Assembly (NCBI RefSeq): GCF_019925205.1
Contig: NC_083560.1
Location: 146,216,526 to 146,280,525 of the forward strand
Source of the DNA: Metopolophium dirhodum
Lineage: Eukaryota; Arthropoda; Insecta; Hemiptera; Aphididae
DNA length: 64,000 nucleotides
Direction: 5' to 3'
Shown here in pieces: positions 44,580 through 56,200 of the stretch; position 1 is the first letter of the stretch, and the number at the start of each line of letters is the position of its first letter. A program made the translations under genes and the position numbers. The notes beneath the pieces are model-generated. The model made no database searches. It saw only the letters and a program-made list of their open reading frames with translations, and was not told the DNA's origin.

Positions 44580-44645
44580 ATATTATCATAAAAATATCAT
44601 AATAATAATAATAATAATCATAATAATCATAAAAATTATCATACT
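44580..44645. repeat. AAT/ATC microsatellite-like tract
   Basis: Imperfect ATA/AAT/CAT trinucleotide repeats, with TAATAATAATAATAAT at the centre, in the 3' region of the hAT. Confidence 0.6.
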
Positions 44646-44647
44646 AT

Positions 44648-46506
44648 TTATGTCAACCAACAATTTTGGTTTAAGAAAACCAACATGTCGACATTTTTTG
44701 GCTTAATTCTAGATCTCTTGACTGATACCACAATTCCTGTTTTGCTAAACATTCTCTCAGAGGGAACGGATGTAGCCGGTGTACACAATATATTTTTTAC
44801 ACACCGTTGAAGTGTCACAAATTCATTACCATTCATCTAAATTAAATAATAACAATATTTAATGTATCTACCTTACTAACATAATAACAATTTAAATGTA
44901 AATGTTTATGATATTACCTTCCAATACATTAATGGGTCTAAATCACTTTTTGCATTTGGACGTTCTAAATACTGTCGCAGCACTATAATAGAGTTTACTG
45001 TGTCTGTTCTACTTCTTTTTTTTGCATTAATCCTTTCTTCCATGAAACCAAACAATGAATTTGATGTTGAACTATTTTGACTTACATCATCTTCATCTCG
45101 ATTATTTTCATTTAATAATACATGGTTATTTTCATGTTGTGCTATCTCAGATTTAAGTAATGAAACAGCAGTTTCAGCATTGTTAGTTGAACGAAATGCT
45201 TCTTTTTTCATTCTCGGATCTAAAAGGGTACTTAAACGAGGAATAGTACGTTCTTCAAATGGAAATAATCGTTTTATAACAGACTCTAATACGCTTTGTA
45301 ATATAATGTTAGGTGTAATTGGTTTTTGAGATGAAAGATTTCTACGAATACCACATACTAAGGGAATAACAAGAGAAGATGTAACATAATTTCCCGAAAT
45401 CTTATTTGTGGCTTCATCAAACATACCCAAAATCAGTATTAGATCTTGCAATATAAGATAGTCTTCCAGTGTTATAATGGCAGGTGCTTTGGGCATTGTC
45501 GATAACGCAACTGTTATTTCGTTATTTATTAGAGATATTCTTTGGATCATGTGTAAGGTACTGTTCCACCTGGTAGGACATGATTGTACAAGTTTAAGAG
45601 GCTTTTTATTTACTTTTTCTTGTTCATCAAGTAACTTTTGTGTTGCTATGTTACTACATTTAAAATATGTTACAATATCTTTGCATTTTTTGACGACTGT
45701 TTGAATATCTTTATGACTTAATGCATCTTTAAGAACTAAATTTAAAGTATGCGCAAAACACGGAGTATGTCGAACTTTTAAAATTTCACATGCTTTTATC
45801 ATAGATGATGCATTGTCTGTGACAATAGATACAATTTTTTCTTTTATTTTCCAGGCATTACAAATCATTCGAATTTCTTCTGCAATATTTTTTGCAGTGT
45901 GGTTACCTTTCATTAAATTTGTTGATAAAACTGCACAACGCATGTTAAAATCAGTATCAATAAAATGAGATGTAACAGTTAAATATCCCTCATTTCATCT
46001 AGATGTCCATAGATCACATGTTAAACTGATATATTATGATACTTCTTCAAATATTGCTAATAGTTTTATTTTACTTTCTTCGTATTGTCTTTTTAATAAT
46101 ACATCTGTTAGTGTTTTTCTAGATGGTAAATCATACCTAGGGTCTAACAGTTGAATAAAATTTTTAAAACCAACATCATCTGCAATAGAAAATGGTTGAA
46201 AGTCTTTAGATACCATAAATACAAGTGCTTTATCCAACTCAAGTTTTCTGTGACTATTGCGGTCATATGCAGTTTGCTTTTTGAAAAATGATGGAATTGT
46301 TACAGAGGAAGTATTTGCGTCGTGTATGTCATCTTCACTCAGTTCAGTCGACTCTAATTCGGCGTGAAATCTTTTGAGGTGATCCCTCAAATTGCTAGTA
46401 TTTCCGCTTGTCTTGTATTCTTTTTTACATTTGTTACATTTCGCTATACTTTTTTCCTTGTTTCTCGTAAAATGTAACCAAACGTTAGAAATATGTCGAC
46501 GAGACA
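44648..46506 (-). pseudogene. hAT transposase with two nonsense codons
   Basis: The BED finger starts MSRRHISNVWLHFTRN (a longer reading starts at 46591) with CNKCKKEY and LRDHLKRFH. Then come KALVFMVSKDFQPFSI, LTCDLWTSR, CFAHTLNLVL, TRWNSTLHM and LDPRMKKEAF. A short intron (about 44838-44914) leads to the last exon with the dimerisation motif TSVPSERMFSKTG. All in one frame except TAA at 46034-46036 and TGA near 45990. Nearly complete. The left end of the element does not follow directly; see the note on 34193. Confidence 0.85.
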
Positions 46507-46734
46507 TATTCAAAAAATATTCGACGCGATTACACAAAACACGATTCAAAACTAATAGATGACTATCACGACTGATCACTGAGACTGACATCCTAAATGG
46601 TTTTTTCCTTGATTAGTGTTTACTGTTTTATTTTTATACCAAACAAAATACAAAATAATATATAACAATTTTTAAATATTTCCGAAAAAAAAAAATTATC
46701 GTTAAAACTATGATAAATGGACCATGATAAGGAC

Positions 46735-46834
46735 TATCGCTTACTATCGATAGCTAAAAATTAAATATCGATTGTAGACAATAGTTTAAACTATCGATAG
46801 TATCGATAGTGCTATCGATAGTTTCCCACCACTA
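46735..46834. repeat. hAT right terminus with TATCGATAG subterminal repeats
   Basis: Five ATCGATAG-like motifs lead to TTTCCCACCACTA at 46834. The complement of the end, TAGTGGTGGGAAA, matches the left terminus at 34193. The transposase ORF starts about 240 bp inside, so this is its right end. Confidence 0.75.
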
Positions 46835-47530
46835 GTTCAGAAATTTTTTTAAGAAATGATACATTACAAAATCATGAGGTTGACTGTTGAGGTGGTTGTT
46901 GACGTTCCGAAGATATGGGTAGGCTGACAAAACTGTCGCCGGCGCACACGTGGCCGGCATGGCCCACCTGGTTGTCGAAAACGTGGATCCACATTGTGGA
47001 GTGGAAACCCATCGTGTCATATGGCCACCACGGCCCACTGGCATTGCTCAGCCCATCATGATGAGGTTTCAATCATGGTTTAATACAGAAAAAGAAAAAA
47101 ACAATGGTTGCCGTTGAAAAACGTGGATGTACGCGTACGAGTTGTATACGGCAGAGTCTTGCAAGTTCCGCTGTCTCGGTGTAGAAAAAACAAGAGAGCG
47201 GAGAGGCGTCAGCGGTCGTCTTCGGCCGTTGGGCCCTGGTCGTCTTCGTGGTATTGGTGGGGAAAATCAGTGTCGCATGACCATGGGAAAGTTACATTAA
47301 TTAGGGAATGACAAACTGCCCTCTCGGCGCGCACCGACAGACGCGTCGGTCGCGACCGACGGCGACAACCGGCATCAGCGGCGGCCTGTCGACAAGCGGA
47401 CACTGCAGGTGTTATGGGGGTCGGGGATCGAGTAAAACGTAACATTGCTCATGATAATAATTAATGACATGTGGTTGGTATAATAATATTAAATAGTGAT
47501 AAAATTCTGTGACGTTACAATCTGTTAACC
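46835..47530. other. GC-richer region without recognised genes
   Basis: Mixed composition, including a GC-rich stretch at 47320-47430 (CGACCGACGGCGACAACC and similar). Open frames exist on both strands but none resembles a known protein; GC-rich DNA of low stop content explains them. Confidence 0.4.
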
Positions 47531-48893
47531 ACATAGTCACAGAAGTAACAGCCACTTCGAATCTTTTCCGCCTACAGCGGAAACGCCATGTGGGTCACGG
47601 CGTCGATTAACTCTACGCCGTGGGGGCACCACATCCCGAAGTACCATTCTCGCTCCCGCTAGGAAAGCACATCAATGGTGAGATGGGCGGACCGAGCTTC
47701 GTCGGCGTGATGCCTCAGCTGTGATCCTGCCGAGATTTGGGCCGTGTACCGTGGGCTGACGGTGGGCCCTCACCGGCAGCGCTTGCCGCCGGACACGCCT
47801 CCCAAAGGCATCACCGAAGTGATCGACCCGCTCTTTGCGAGGTCGCGGTCAGAACCTCCAACACCCTAGTCCCTGAGGGTTTCGGTGTGTCCGCCTCCCT
47901 GAGGCCTCTCCGGAGAGAGCGACCCGCTCTTCACGAGGTCACGGTCAGAACCCCTGCCAACGCCCTAGTCCCCGAAGGTTTCGGTGCGTCCGCGCTCCAG
48001 GCGCCGGCCCCGCCTGGCCAGTCTCTTTTAGTCGCCTTTTACGACAAGCAGGGAGTACTGTAGTCGAGTTCTGTCCTCGGCCCCGACTACAGGGCCCCAC
48101 TCCCCGTCTCCCCCTGACGCGTGAGCACGTCGCTTGTGCCGCTTTCACCATACGTGCTCACCCGGGCCACCCCGAGTCTGTTGCACATACACCGCTGCGT
48201 CCTGACCTTAATAGGTCCTACCTATCACTTCTATTGCGAAGGCTTTTATTACTAAATGTACGTAATGGCTTCGTACGTTTTCTTTGTGTGGAGGAATGCA
48301 CCGTTCCTTGGTGGCCACGTTTCCCCTTCGTCACTCATTGCTTCTATCAGCCTCTTCCTGTGCTCTTCGTTCCTTCTGCAGAATAGCAGTACATGCCTGA
48401 CTGTTTCCGAGCCGTTGCCGCACGCGCAATTTGGACTCGGAACCAGCTTGAACTGGTGGAGCTTCCCATTAAAATCACCATGCCCCGTCAGGAATTGGGT
48501 GGTGTAATGGTCTAGTGTCATTGGCAGTCTGTATCTTCGGTTTAGGTCCGGTATCATTACTTTCGTCCATTCTCCCTTTTCTATGGAGTCGTATCGCATT
48601 TTCCATTCACCTCTGAAGCCGTTCTTAGCCGCTTCGTGTTCATCCTGAGAGATCAGGCCTTTCCTTAGTCTTATCTTGCTGACCTGAGCCCTGATCTCGA
48701 GGTCTAGGGGGAGTGCACCCGCAACTGCCGTAAGACAGTTCGTCGAAGACGTCCTGTACGCACTGGTTATGGCGATCATGTGATCTCGCTGCATGCTGCC
48801 CAATATCTTGATCGCCTTTTTCATATGGCATGCGTCAGTAGTATACATTTGTATGTTCACAGTCTTTTTTTTTTCAACGCGGTAATTTCGCAA
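47531..48893 (-). mobile_element. Non-LTR retrotransposon 3' part (R1-like), RT C-terminus and 3' UTR
   Basis: 48893-48252 encodes the C-terminal end of an R1/Tad-like reverse transcriptase: VNIQMYTTDACHMKKAIKIL, ITSAYRTSSTNCLTAVAGAL, FLTGHGDFNGKLHQF and the Cys/His cluster CACGNGSETVRHVLLFC. The frame is open to its natural stop near 48252. A GC-rich 3' UTR follows on the minus strand down to about 47531, without a clear poly(A). The 5' side is replaced at 48880 by the ACGGTAAA hairpin array, so it is 5'-truncated. Confidence 0.75.
47818..47992. repeat. Tandem duplication in the R1-like 3' UTR
   Basis: Two copies about 100 bp apart, each running CGACCCGCTCTT...GAGGTC...CGGTCAGAACC...CCCTAGTCCC...GGTTTCGGTG. 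The copies differ at several positions. Confidence 0.75.
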
Positions 48894-49144
48894 CGTTCAA
48901 AGGAGGATGTCCCGCTTGAACACAATGATTTTACCGTGATAAAAATTACGGGGAGATTTTACACTCGTTGTCCACCTATTCCCCCTTCACACAAAAATAT
49001 TTACCGTATAGCATTTTACAGGGAGATTTCTCATTTTTTATCCACGAATTCTCCCCTTGCACAAAATATTTACCGTATTTTAAAATTACAGGGAGTTTGC
49101 ACCCTAAAAATCGGTTTTGCCCCTTACTCAAAAATATTTACCGT
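48878..49144. repeat. Tandem array of ACGGTAAA-bounded structured units
   Basis: After a unit with an inner hairpin (48896-48920), three units of about 69-70 bp end at 49007, 49076 and 49144, each with ATATTTACCGT. Each unit carries a purine-rich ACAGGGAGA-like block and a pyrimidine-rich CCCCTT block that could pair. The unit at 11797-11854 belongs to the same family. Confidence 0.75.
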
Positions 49145-49272
49145 GCACACACCAAATTTTATTTTTTCCCAACAAACCTTATTATGAAACTGAAATTATA
49201 ATTTTAAGTACAAAACATAAATTATGTAATTATAGATTTTTTTTTATTGTTATAAATTAATTCTTAGTATAT

Positions 49273-50629
49273 TTACACAAGTTTTCTTACTTCTCTAGTA
49301 AAAGGTACATATTCTACAATACGATCATGAATTAACAAGCAATAAGCAGTTACACCTGCAAGCGAATCTGAAGCTTCAATTTCCAATTAAACATCTACTG
49401 CCTAGGCTGTGGCTGAATCGTTCTGTTTTGAAGTGTCGATAACTATAATTAGTGCGTTTGCTAGAAAAGTAGAAGGACTCAATATCGGGTTACGAATACT
49501 TTTTTTAAAGTACGATTCTTGAAACGATGTATACATATTATATAATATAGTAAAATTATTTTTCGAAAAATCTAAATTCAAATTATCGTATGGGTAAGCT
49601 ATTGAGTTCAGAAATACTTTGACGTTTGTAAGATTACAATGATCAAATATACTACAATCTTTTGATAACATATTTTTACGTCCTTTTGTAAACCGATTAT
49701 GATAAATCGTGGTTTTTCTAATTTTGAAGCAGTTTTCAAATTCCATACAACTTTTTTAGTGGTTCCGAGTTTAGGGTATTCAAAAGTTTCAAAAGATCTA
49801 AAAGGAATAAACAAACTTTTTTCTTTTTCTATAAGTTTCAATAATTTTAACCTTTCTTCATCGTCGACCGTTATATGTGGGACTTTCCAGACTATTTTGT
49901 TTATAACGACTTTACCTTCAGAAGCAATTACACCAGTTTTTAAACTTAAAGCATTTAAATCGCTATGACTTTGAGTTAATATTAATTCCAATCTAGAATT
50001 AAAACAATATTCTTTTATAGTCTTCAAACAAACCTAACCAATATTTCAATGGTATGCAAGCACTTAATTCGCCTATCTCATTTTCCGATTGCGTTGCGTT
50101 TTTAAAATTCCAACCAGAATTTTCATAACAATTATAGTTGTGTGGTGTACCAGATAAGTATCCTTTCAACGAGCTAGTAATTCCAAGGACACTTGTGCTA
50201 TCTACTTCTATCCCATTGATTTCCAATCGTATTTGCTCGAAGAGGTAAGAGTAACCGTTATTAGATAGTTTCACTTTGGTAGCATCAGTAACTATCCCTT
50301 CCAAAAAAATAAAGCTTTCATGTAGATATGGATAAACATCCGTTTGCTGGATTGATATACGTATTTCATCATTATTATTAAATGATGTTGTATACGGTGT
50401 ATATGAATGATATTCAATTTTCGTAATTTTAGAATCCGTTTCGTACTGTGAAGTTATATCTAAAATATCACTTTCATTCTGCTTTAATTGATAGCCTAGA
50501 GATTGCAAAATTTTTTTATTTTTCACCGTCTATTTTTTTTTTTTTATTTGATGTTGCTGCTAGCACATTAGGCTTATGACTAGTTAAACTGATTCGAAGT
50601 AGCGGGTTTATATTGAATTTTAATCCCAT
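49273..50629 (-). pseudogene. Polinton-type major capsid protein, broken
   Basis: Four frame pieces give a double jelly-roll type capsid protein of Polintons. The ATG at 50629 starts a short piece, MGLKFNINPLLRISLTSHKP, ending in a run of 13 A where the frame slips. 50526-49999: IEYHSYTPYTTSFNNNDEIR, HESFIFLEGIVTD, NGIEVDSTSVLGITSSLKGY, CIPLKYWLGLFEDYKRI. 50027-49608: LELILTQSHSDLNA, INKIVWKVPHITVDDEERL, FRSFETFEYPKL, SKLEKPRFIIIGLQ. 49746-49273: FDHCNLTNVKVFLNSIAYPY, SIRNPILSPSTFL, then, after one stop, the C-terminus ending VRKLV. Full domain order is present. No other Polinton genes lie next to it here. Confidence 0.78.
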
Positions 50630-50639
50630 CTCAAGACCC

Positions 50640-51627
50640 GTAACGTTTAATATGTAACACAATTGTCAATGTCTCACCAAAATTATCAATCCGATTATGA
50701 TCTTGATCAACTAGCTGAACGGTTATCGTATCAATATTTGTTTTATTCAATTTGTAATATATTACATTTGGTGGTGACTGTTGTAATGATATGCTCACAC
50801 ATCATTATAATAAATAAACTAAAATCTTACAGAATGGCCAGACTGTCGTTCGTAGAAATCGGTCTAAAAGGTCTTTGCCGCCGAAGAGAAATCTAGTTCG
50901 GGCAAATTCAAAAACGTTTGATAAAAACCGCCTACCTCTCTCTGGTCGGCATATCCGTGTCGTCCCTTAAACCAGTGCATGAGCACCAACCACCAAAGTA
51001 ACAACCTCTCAAGTACCAAAGAAAACCGATTTCAACGAGCGACAACTGGACTTCTTATGCAAGCAATAATCAGTGCGTTCGTTAATTCAATTTGTGTATT
51101 TGAAGTAGTACTTTATTTTATCTAAAACCTAAAAATCCTACAATATTGTCTACGAACAACTGCGAATCAGGTAAGGCATTTAATATAATATTTTATATTT
51201 ATTGCGTTAATACACTATATTATGTGCTTTTTACATAAAATTACATTGTACGGTGTATTTGATCTAATTCTCGAATACACGATCTCGAGAGCCCTCCGAA
51301 CACCTGGAGGAAGGTAATAGCTTAATTTTACTATTTTAACATCTATTTTAATATAAATATCGACAGGAGTCGTATTTATATTCGTATTTTTATTTTATCT
51401 ATTTTTACGTTATTACACTGTACTACTTTCGATCCTGAACTTTCACTCGGGAAAAACTCATAAATTGAATGACTTTGAAGATGGTTGCTGAATTATCCTT
51501 GAGCTATATTGCACATTACTTTTATAGAATTAATTGTGTTTAAATTCACAGCTTTTTCTGATCTATGAAATTCATACTCCGGCTTATATTCTCGTTTTTC
51601 AAAACCCAATACAGGTGCTATGTTATG
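50640..51627. other. Region without a supported gene; small TM frame at 50663-50896
   Basis: A 77-residue plus-strand frame (50663-50896) has one hydrophobic segment, YLFYSICNILHLVVTVVMIC, but no recognised relatives. A donor-like CAG-GTAAGG at about 51170 may end an untranslated exon. The rest is AT-rich. Confidence 0.35.
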
Positions 51628-52273
51628 TGTAACGTTCCCCAGTCAATAGGATTGAAGGATGATGGAATAAATGTAAATCTCGAGTGTTTAGTATAATATG
51701 TTTGATTTATTTAACTTAATTAACTGTGACTGATTATAACAAAATTACTATAAGTCCAAATTTTAATAAATGAAGCTAGCGAGATGTGACATAAATTTAC
51801 TGATGACTGTTCCAAAGCTCGTCGGTTGTTCGTCTGATGAACGCTTGTCCATCAGCTCTCCTCGATGGGTCTGTCCCTGTCCCTACTTATTCTGGATGAC
51901 CATAAATAGTCATCTTGCGGTTAGGCCTACCGTGGGATTGTCACACGCTTGCACACGGCCGGATGAACATATATGTGTTGTTGTTGCGCATTTGTGGTGT
52001 TTGTGTTATTCCACAAAACCATACAGATCTATACGGTCATTTTATACGAGTTATTTATATACGTAAGCATATATACAATATTGACGCACGCCGTTCAGGG
52101 TCACGCGCTCGATATTCGCTGTACTACTACACACGCAGCGCGGACGCTATTACTATTACTATTAATGTTACGCGGCGCGTACTATTATAATATATGATTA
52201 TATATACACTTTTACACTGCCTAAATAAGTGTTATATATTGGGTAATATGATATTAAGTCACAGCTCGCTACA
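51628..52273 (-). repeat. 3' LTR of element C
   Basis: TGTAACGTTCCCC to CGCTACA. Just inside it, the minus strand reads a purine tract AAAGGGCGGTGAGG directly before the LTR. The open frames seen inside are repeated exactly in the other LTR and are not genes. Confidence 0.95.
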
Positions 52274-52832
52274 CCTCACCGCCCTTTCAAAGGTTTTTGT
52301 AGGGCTACAATTTGTAGAACTACAAAAAGCTTTAAAATTTAAATTTTACATAGATTATACAATTTACATAGATAATGTTTACAATGTTTTTACATAATTC
52401 AGTACATTCAATACATTTAGTACATAGATAAAATAGTTAATTATTGTCTTATTATGACAATTTACATGATGATAATTATTAGTTACACATTTCATTATTA
52501 TTATTTTTTTTTTGATTACTCGATTAAAGTATTACAATTGATTAGATTGACACAATTATATTTTTGTTAGTTAACATGATACATAACTTAAATACAATAA
52601 AAATTGTTATTAGTAATATGATTAAAATAATATAATTAAATTGATAAAACGATAAAATGATGATTAAAAATAATACAATAGTTATACAATTTCAATATAA
52701 TAATTTAATTTACGTTATTATACATAAAATATCTTTGATTACAATAAATAATTATTTAATATTTTAAATCTCCAATGGTATCATAGACCAGTATATATTT
52801 TTATTCCTTTATAATTAATTATGTTATATTAA
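52274..52832 (-). other. 3' non-coding region of element C
   Basis: AT-rich, no gene. It includes the purine tract next to the LTR and a palindromic TTTGTAGGGCTACAATTTGTAG-like stretch near 52295-52320. Confidence 0.5.
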
Positions 52833-53205
52833 CTATCTTTCGTAAAACAATAAATCCTTTGCACTAGGTACAATATTAATATATCTGGCCAAATCCAAAC
52901 AAATTGGATTTGCCAAATCTCTTTCTATAACCATATCTGTCATGAATCTTTTTATACATTTAATTATTTCTAAAATTTTCCTATTTTCTGTCATATCATA
53001 TAAAAATTGTGTTATATTCTTAGTATATTCTTTTAATTTGGATCTCGAGAATGGTTCAGTTAAATTATGATTTGCTATGCTTATATGTTTTATTAAACAT
53101 TTGGGTATTTCATCTGGGCGTAATATGCTATAATGGTGGGTTTCACTTCCGATAGCCCGTTCTAATTCCAACAGGAAATTCCTCTGTTTTTCCCTAAAAT
53201 TTAAA
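52833..53205 (-). CDS. Third ORF of element C in the env position, unknown
   Basis: About 124 residues, open from a splice-acceptor-like TTTTAAATTTTAG at 53206 to the stop at 52833; the first usable ATG-equivalent lies near 53171. It has a helical, mixed-charge sequence (EKQRNFLLELERAIGSETHH, KEYTKNITQFLYDMTENRK) without signal peptide, TM segment or fusion motif, so it is not an envelope protein of the type seen in A and B. Its place right after pol and the acceptor suggest expression from a spliced RNA. Function unknown. Confidence 0.45.
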
Positions 53206-53279
53206 ATATTTTCTTATCACCTACGTTATTCACTCAATAATTTACATCTATATCTATCTTAGTTATCTTATTTAATTCT

Positions 53280-56200
53280 CTAACTGGAACTTTCATGATA
53301 TTTCTTCACATCATTTCTATGTACCGTGACCTTCCTTCTCCCCCTTTGAATAACAATATTCTCAGTATCTAACACCTCTAATATTTCATATGGTCCCTTC
53401 CATAATGGCGTTAACTTATTCTTTTGGGTATTATCTCGTAACAGTATTGAATCTTTTACATGCAACTCTTCGCTATGAGCGTTTTTATCATAATTCGCTT
53501 TTGATTTAATCTTTTTCTTTATTAACCTTTCCCTTGCTATTTTATGAGATTCCTGCATTTTCTGTTTCAAGTCATACAGATAATCATCGTAGTTATATCT
53601 AGGTTCGGGGTTACTTTTCAAATTTACCGGAATATTTAGTTCTTTCCCATACAGTAATGTATATGGCTGATAATTTGTGGCTGAATGTTCAGTCGAATTA
53701 TAAACGAATAAAGCATAAGGTAACAGTTGATCCCAAGTATTTAAATCCTTGTCTACATAATGCCTAAGACTCAGCTAATGTTCTATGTGATCTTTCCAAC
53801 CCCCCATTAGTTTGCGGGTGATAAGGGCTGGTGTTTATCTTGTAAATCTTTAAAAGTTTGTATACTTCTGCGAATGTTTTACTTAGAAAATCTGTCCCTT
53901 GGTCAGTTAATATGGTCTCTGGTATTCCATGAATACAAACGAAATGTACTACAAAAGCTTCAGCTACAGTATTGGCTGTGTGGTTTGGTAATGGTACTCC
54001 CAATGAATATTTAGTTAAATCATCTTGCATTGTTAAAATATAAGTATTTCCAGATGCGGTAGTGACTAAAGGTCCTACTATATCCAAAAATATCTTTTCA
54101 AACGGCTTTGAACTTGTGGTGGTTATTACTATGGGTTGCTTAATTTTTCTATTTGTAACTTTATTCTTTTGGCAGGACTCACAATTCATAATATAGTTTT
54201 TTACATCTAACTTTAATCCTGGCCAATTAAACTGACGTTTAATCTTCCTAATGGTTTTGTTTATTCCTGCATGTCCTCCAAGTACTGAATCATGAAATTG
54301 TTTAAATATAATCAATTTCTCTTGCTCTGTATATTCCATTTTTGAACAAACTAAAATTTCTATTCCCGTGTTTCGAAATATATATCTAATCATAGCTCTA
54401 ACCTTGTCCCATTCTAATCCATCCTTTCGACCTAATTGATTCATTATGAGTTTCGTTAAAGAATGCTTTTCACTAAAATGTTTTAAATTCAATAAAGCTG
54501 TATATAGATTTTCATAAGTAGTGTTCTGCCTAGACTTACTCTTGGTTATTAAGAATATTATATACCTATTTTCATGTTTAACCTTTGTTACTTCTCCTAC
54601 TTGTTTGTTGGATTTCAAGATAACGGTATCCTCAAATTTCTGTTTTATTTCATAGTTGGTTCCTGACCTGAAGTTATAATACTTTTCTATTTCAGTAACT
54701 ATATGATACTCAGGAGGTGACTCCAACAATTCTCCATGTACCTCCTTAACGTTACCATTGGTTATGAATGTGCTTTCGAATTTTACAAGGAAATCGTTAT
54801 AGCTTTCTTCCTTTATATCCTGTATAGTATACATTCGTGTCAAAGCATCTACATTAGCATTCTGAATTCCAGGTTTGTATTTAATGACGTAATCGTATTG
54901 TTCTAATTGTATTCGCCAGCTAGCTAACTTTGATAAAGGGTCCTTTAAATTAAATAACCACGCTAATGGTCTGTGATCGCTCAAAATAGTAAATTTCCTT
55001 CCATAAAGATAAGGTCGAAATTGCTTAATTCCATAGACTATAGCTAAACATTCTAACTCTGTTGTGGAATAGTTGAATTCGCTTGGACTTAAGGTCCTTG
55101 AAGCATATGCAATGGGCAACTCTTTTCCTATTTCTCCCTGTGACAATATGGCTCCTAATGCCTTCCCACTAGCATCTGTTGTTAAGATAAACTCCTTTGT
55201 AAAATCTGGGTATTGTAATACGGGTTCAGTGCATAATGCATGTTTTAACTTTCCGAAAGCTCTATCACATTCTTCACTCCAATTAAACTTTACATCCTTC
55301 TTTAACAAATTAGTAATAGGCCTAGCTATTGAACTATGATTTTCAATAAACTTCCTATAATATCCAGATAATCCTAGAAAAGATTTAATTTGTTTTACAT
55401 TCTTAGGTTCTGGGAAATCCAGAACAGCTTGGATTTTCTTCGGATCTGGTCTTATTCCTGTTTCAGATATAACATGCCCTAAGTATATACACTCTTGTTT
55501 TACAAACTCACATTTATCTGGCTGTATCTTTAAGTTGTGCTCACGCAAACGTTCAAACACATCTATTAACTTATTGTTGTGATCATCCAAATTTTTCCCA
55601 TAGATTATTATGTCGTCAAGATATACTAAACATTTTATGCCTATAATTCCTGACATTACATTATCCATAAGTCTCTGGAATGTGGAGGGGCTAGTCTTCA
55701 TCCCCATCGCCATTCGTTTAAAGTGGTAGTGTGCATTGTTAGCTGAAAAAGCTGTAAGCTCTCGTGAAGATTCTGATAACGGAATTTGGTAAAAACCTGA
55801 AGCGAGGTCAATTACGCTAAACAATTGGCATTGTCCTAAATGATCGAGTATTTCCGTGATATTAGGTAAGGGATGAAATTCATTTAAAGTTACTTGATTT
55901 AAAGCTCTAAAGTCTATCACGATACGAAACTTTTCTTTTCCACTGGCATCTAATTTTTTCTTAACAAGTAATAGAGGGGCATTCCAAGGTGAACTAGATG
56001 GTTCTATAATTCCATCCTGTTGCATCTTATCTAATTGCTGTTTAATCTCAGCTTGTTGTGAATGTGGCAACCTATAGGGTCTTTAATATATGGGTTGTTG
56101 GTTAACGTTCAAATTTATAACATGCTCGGCTGCATTTGTAAAAGTTAATCGATCGCCTTCTAAATGAAATATTTTCGCATATTGTTCACATATTTCAAAT

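Noticed and set aside
46832..47445. Several open frames on both strands after the hAT end
   Set aside because: None matches a family, they overlap each other, and codon content follows local GC; treated as non-coding.
47737..48063. GC-rich plus-strand ORF in the 47.7-48.1 kb region
   Set aside because: It lies antisense in the 3' UTR of the R1-like element, contains the 100-bp duplication, and has no protein resemblance.
51770..52197. Open frames in the LTR of element C, present again at 63364-63791
   Set aside because: They are exact duplicates because they lie in both LTRs; overlapping frames, no domain, no reason to call protein.
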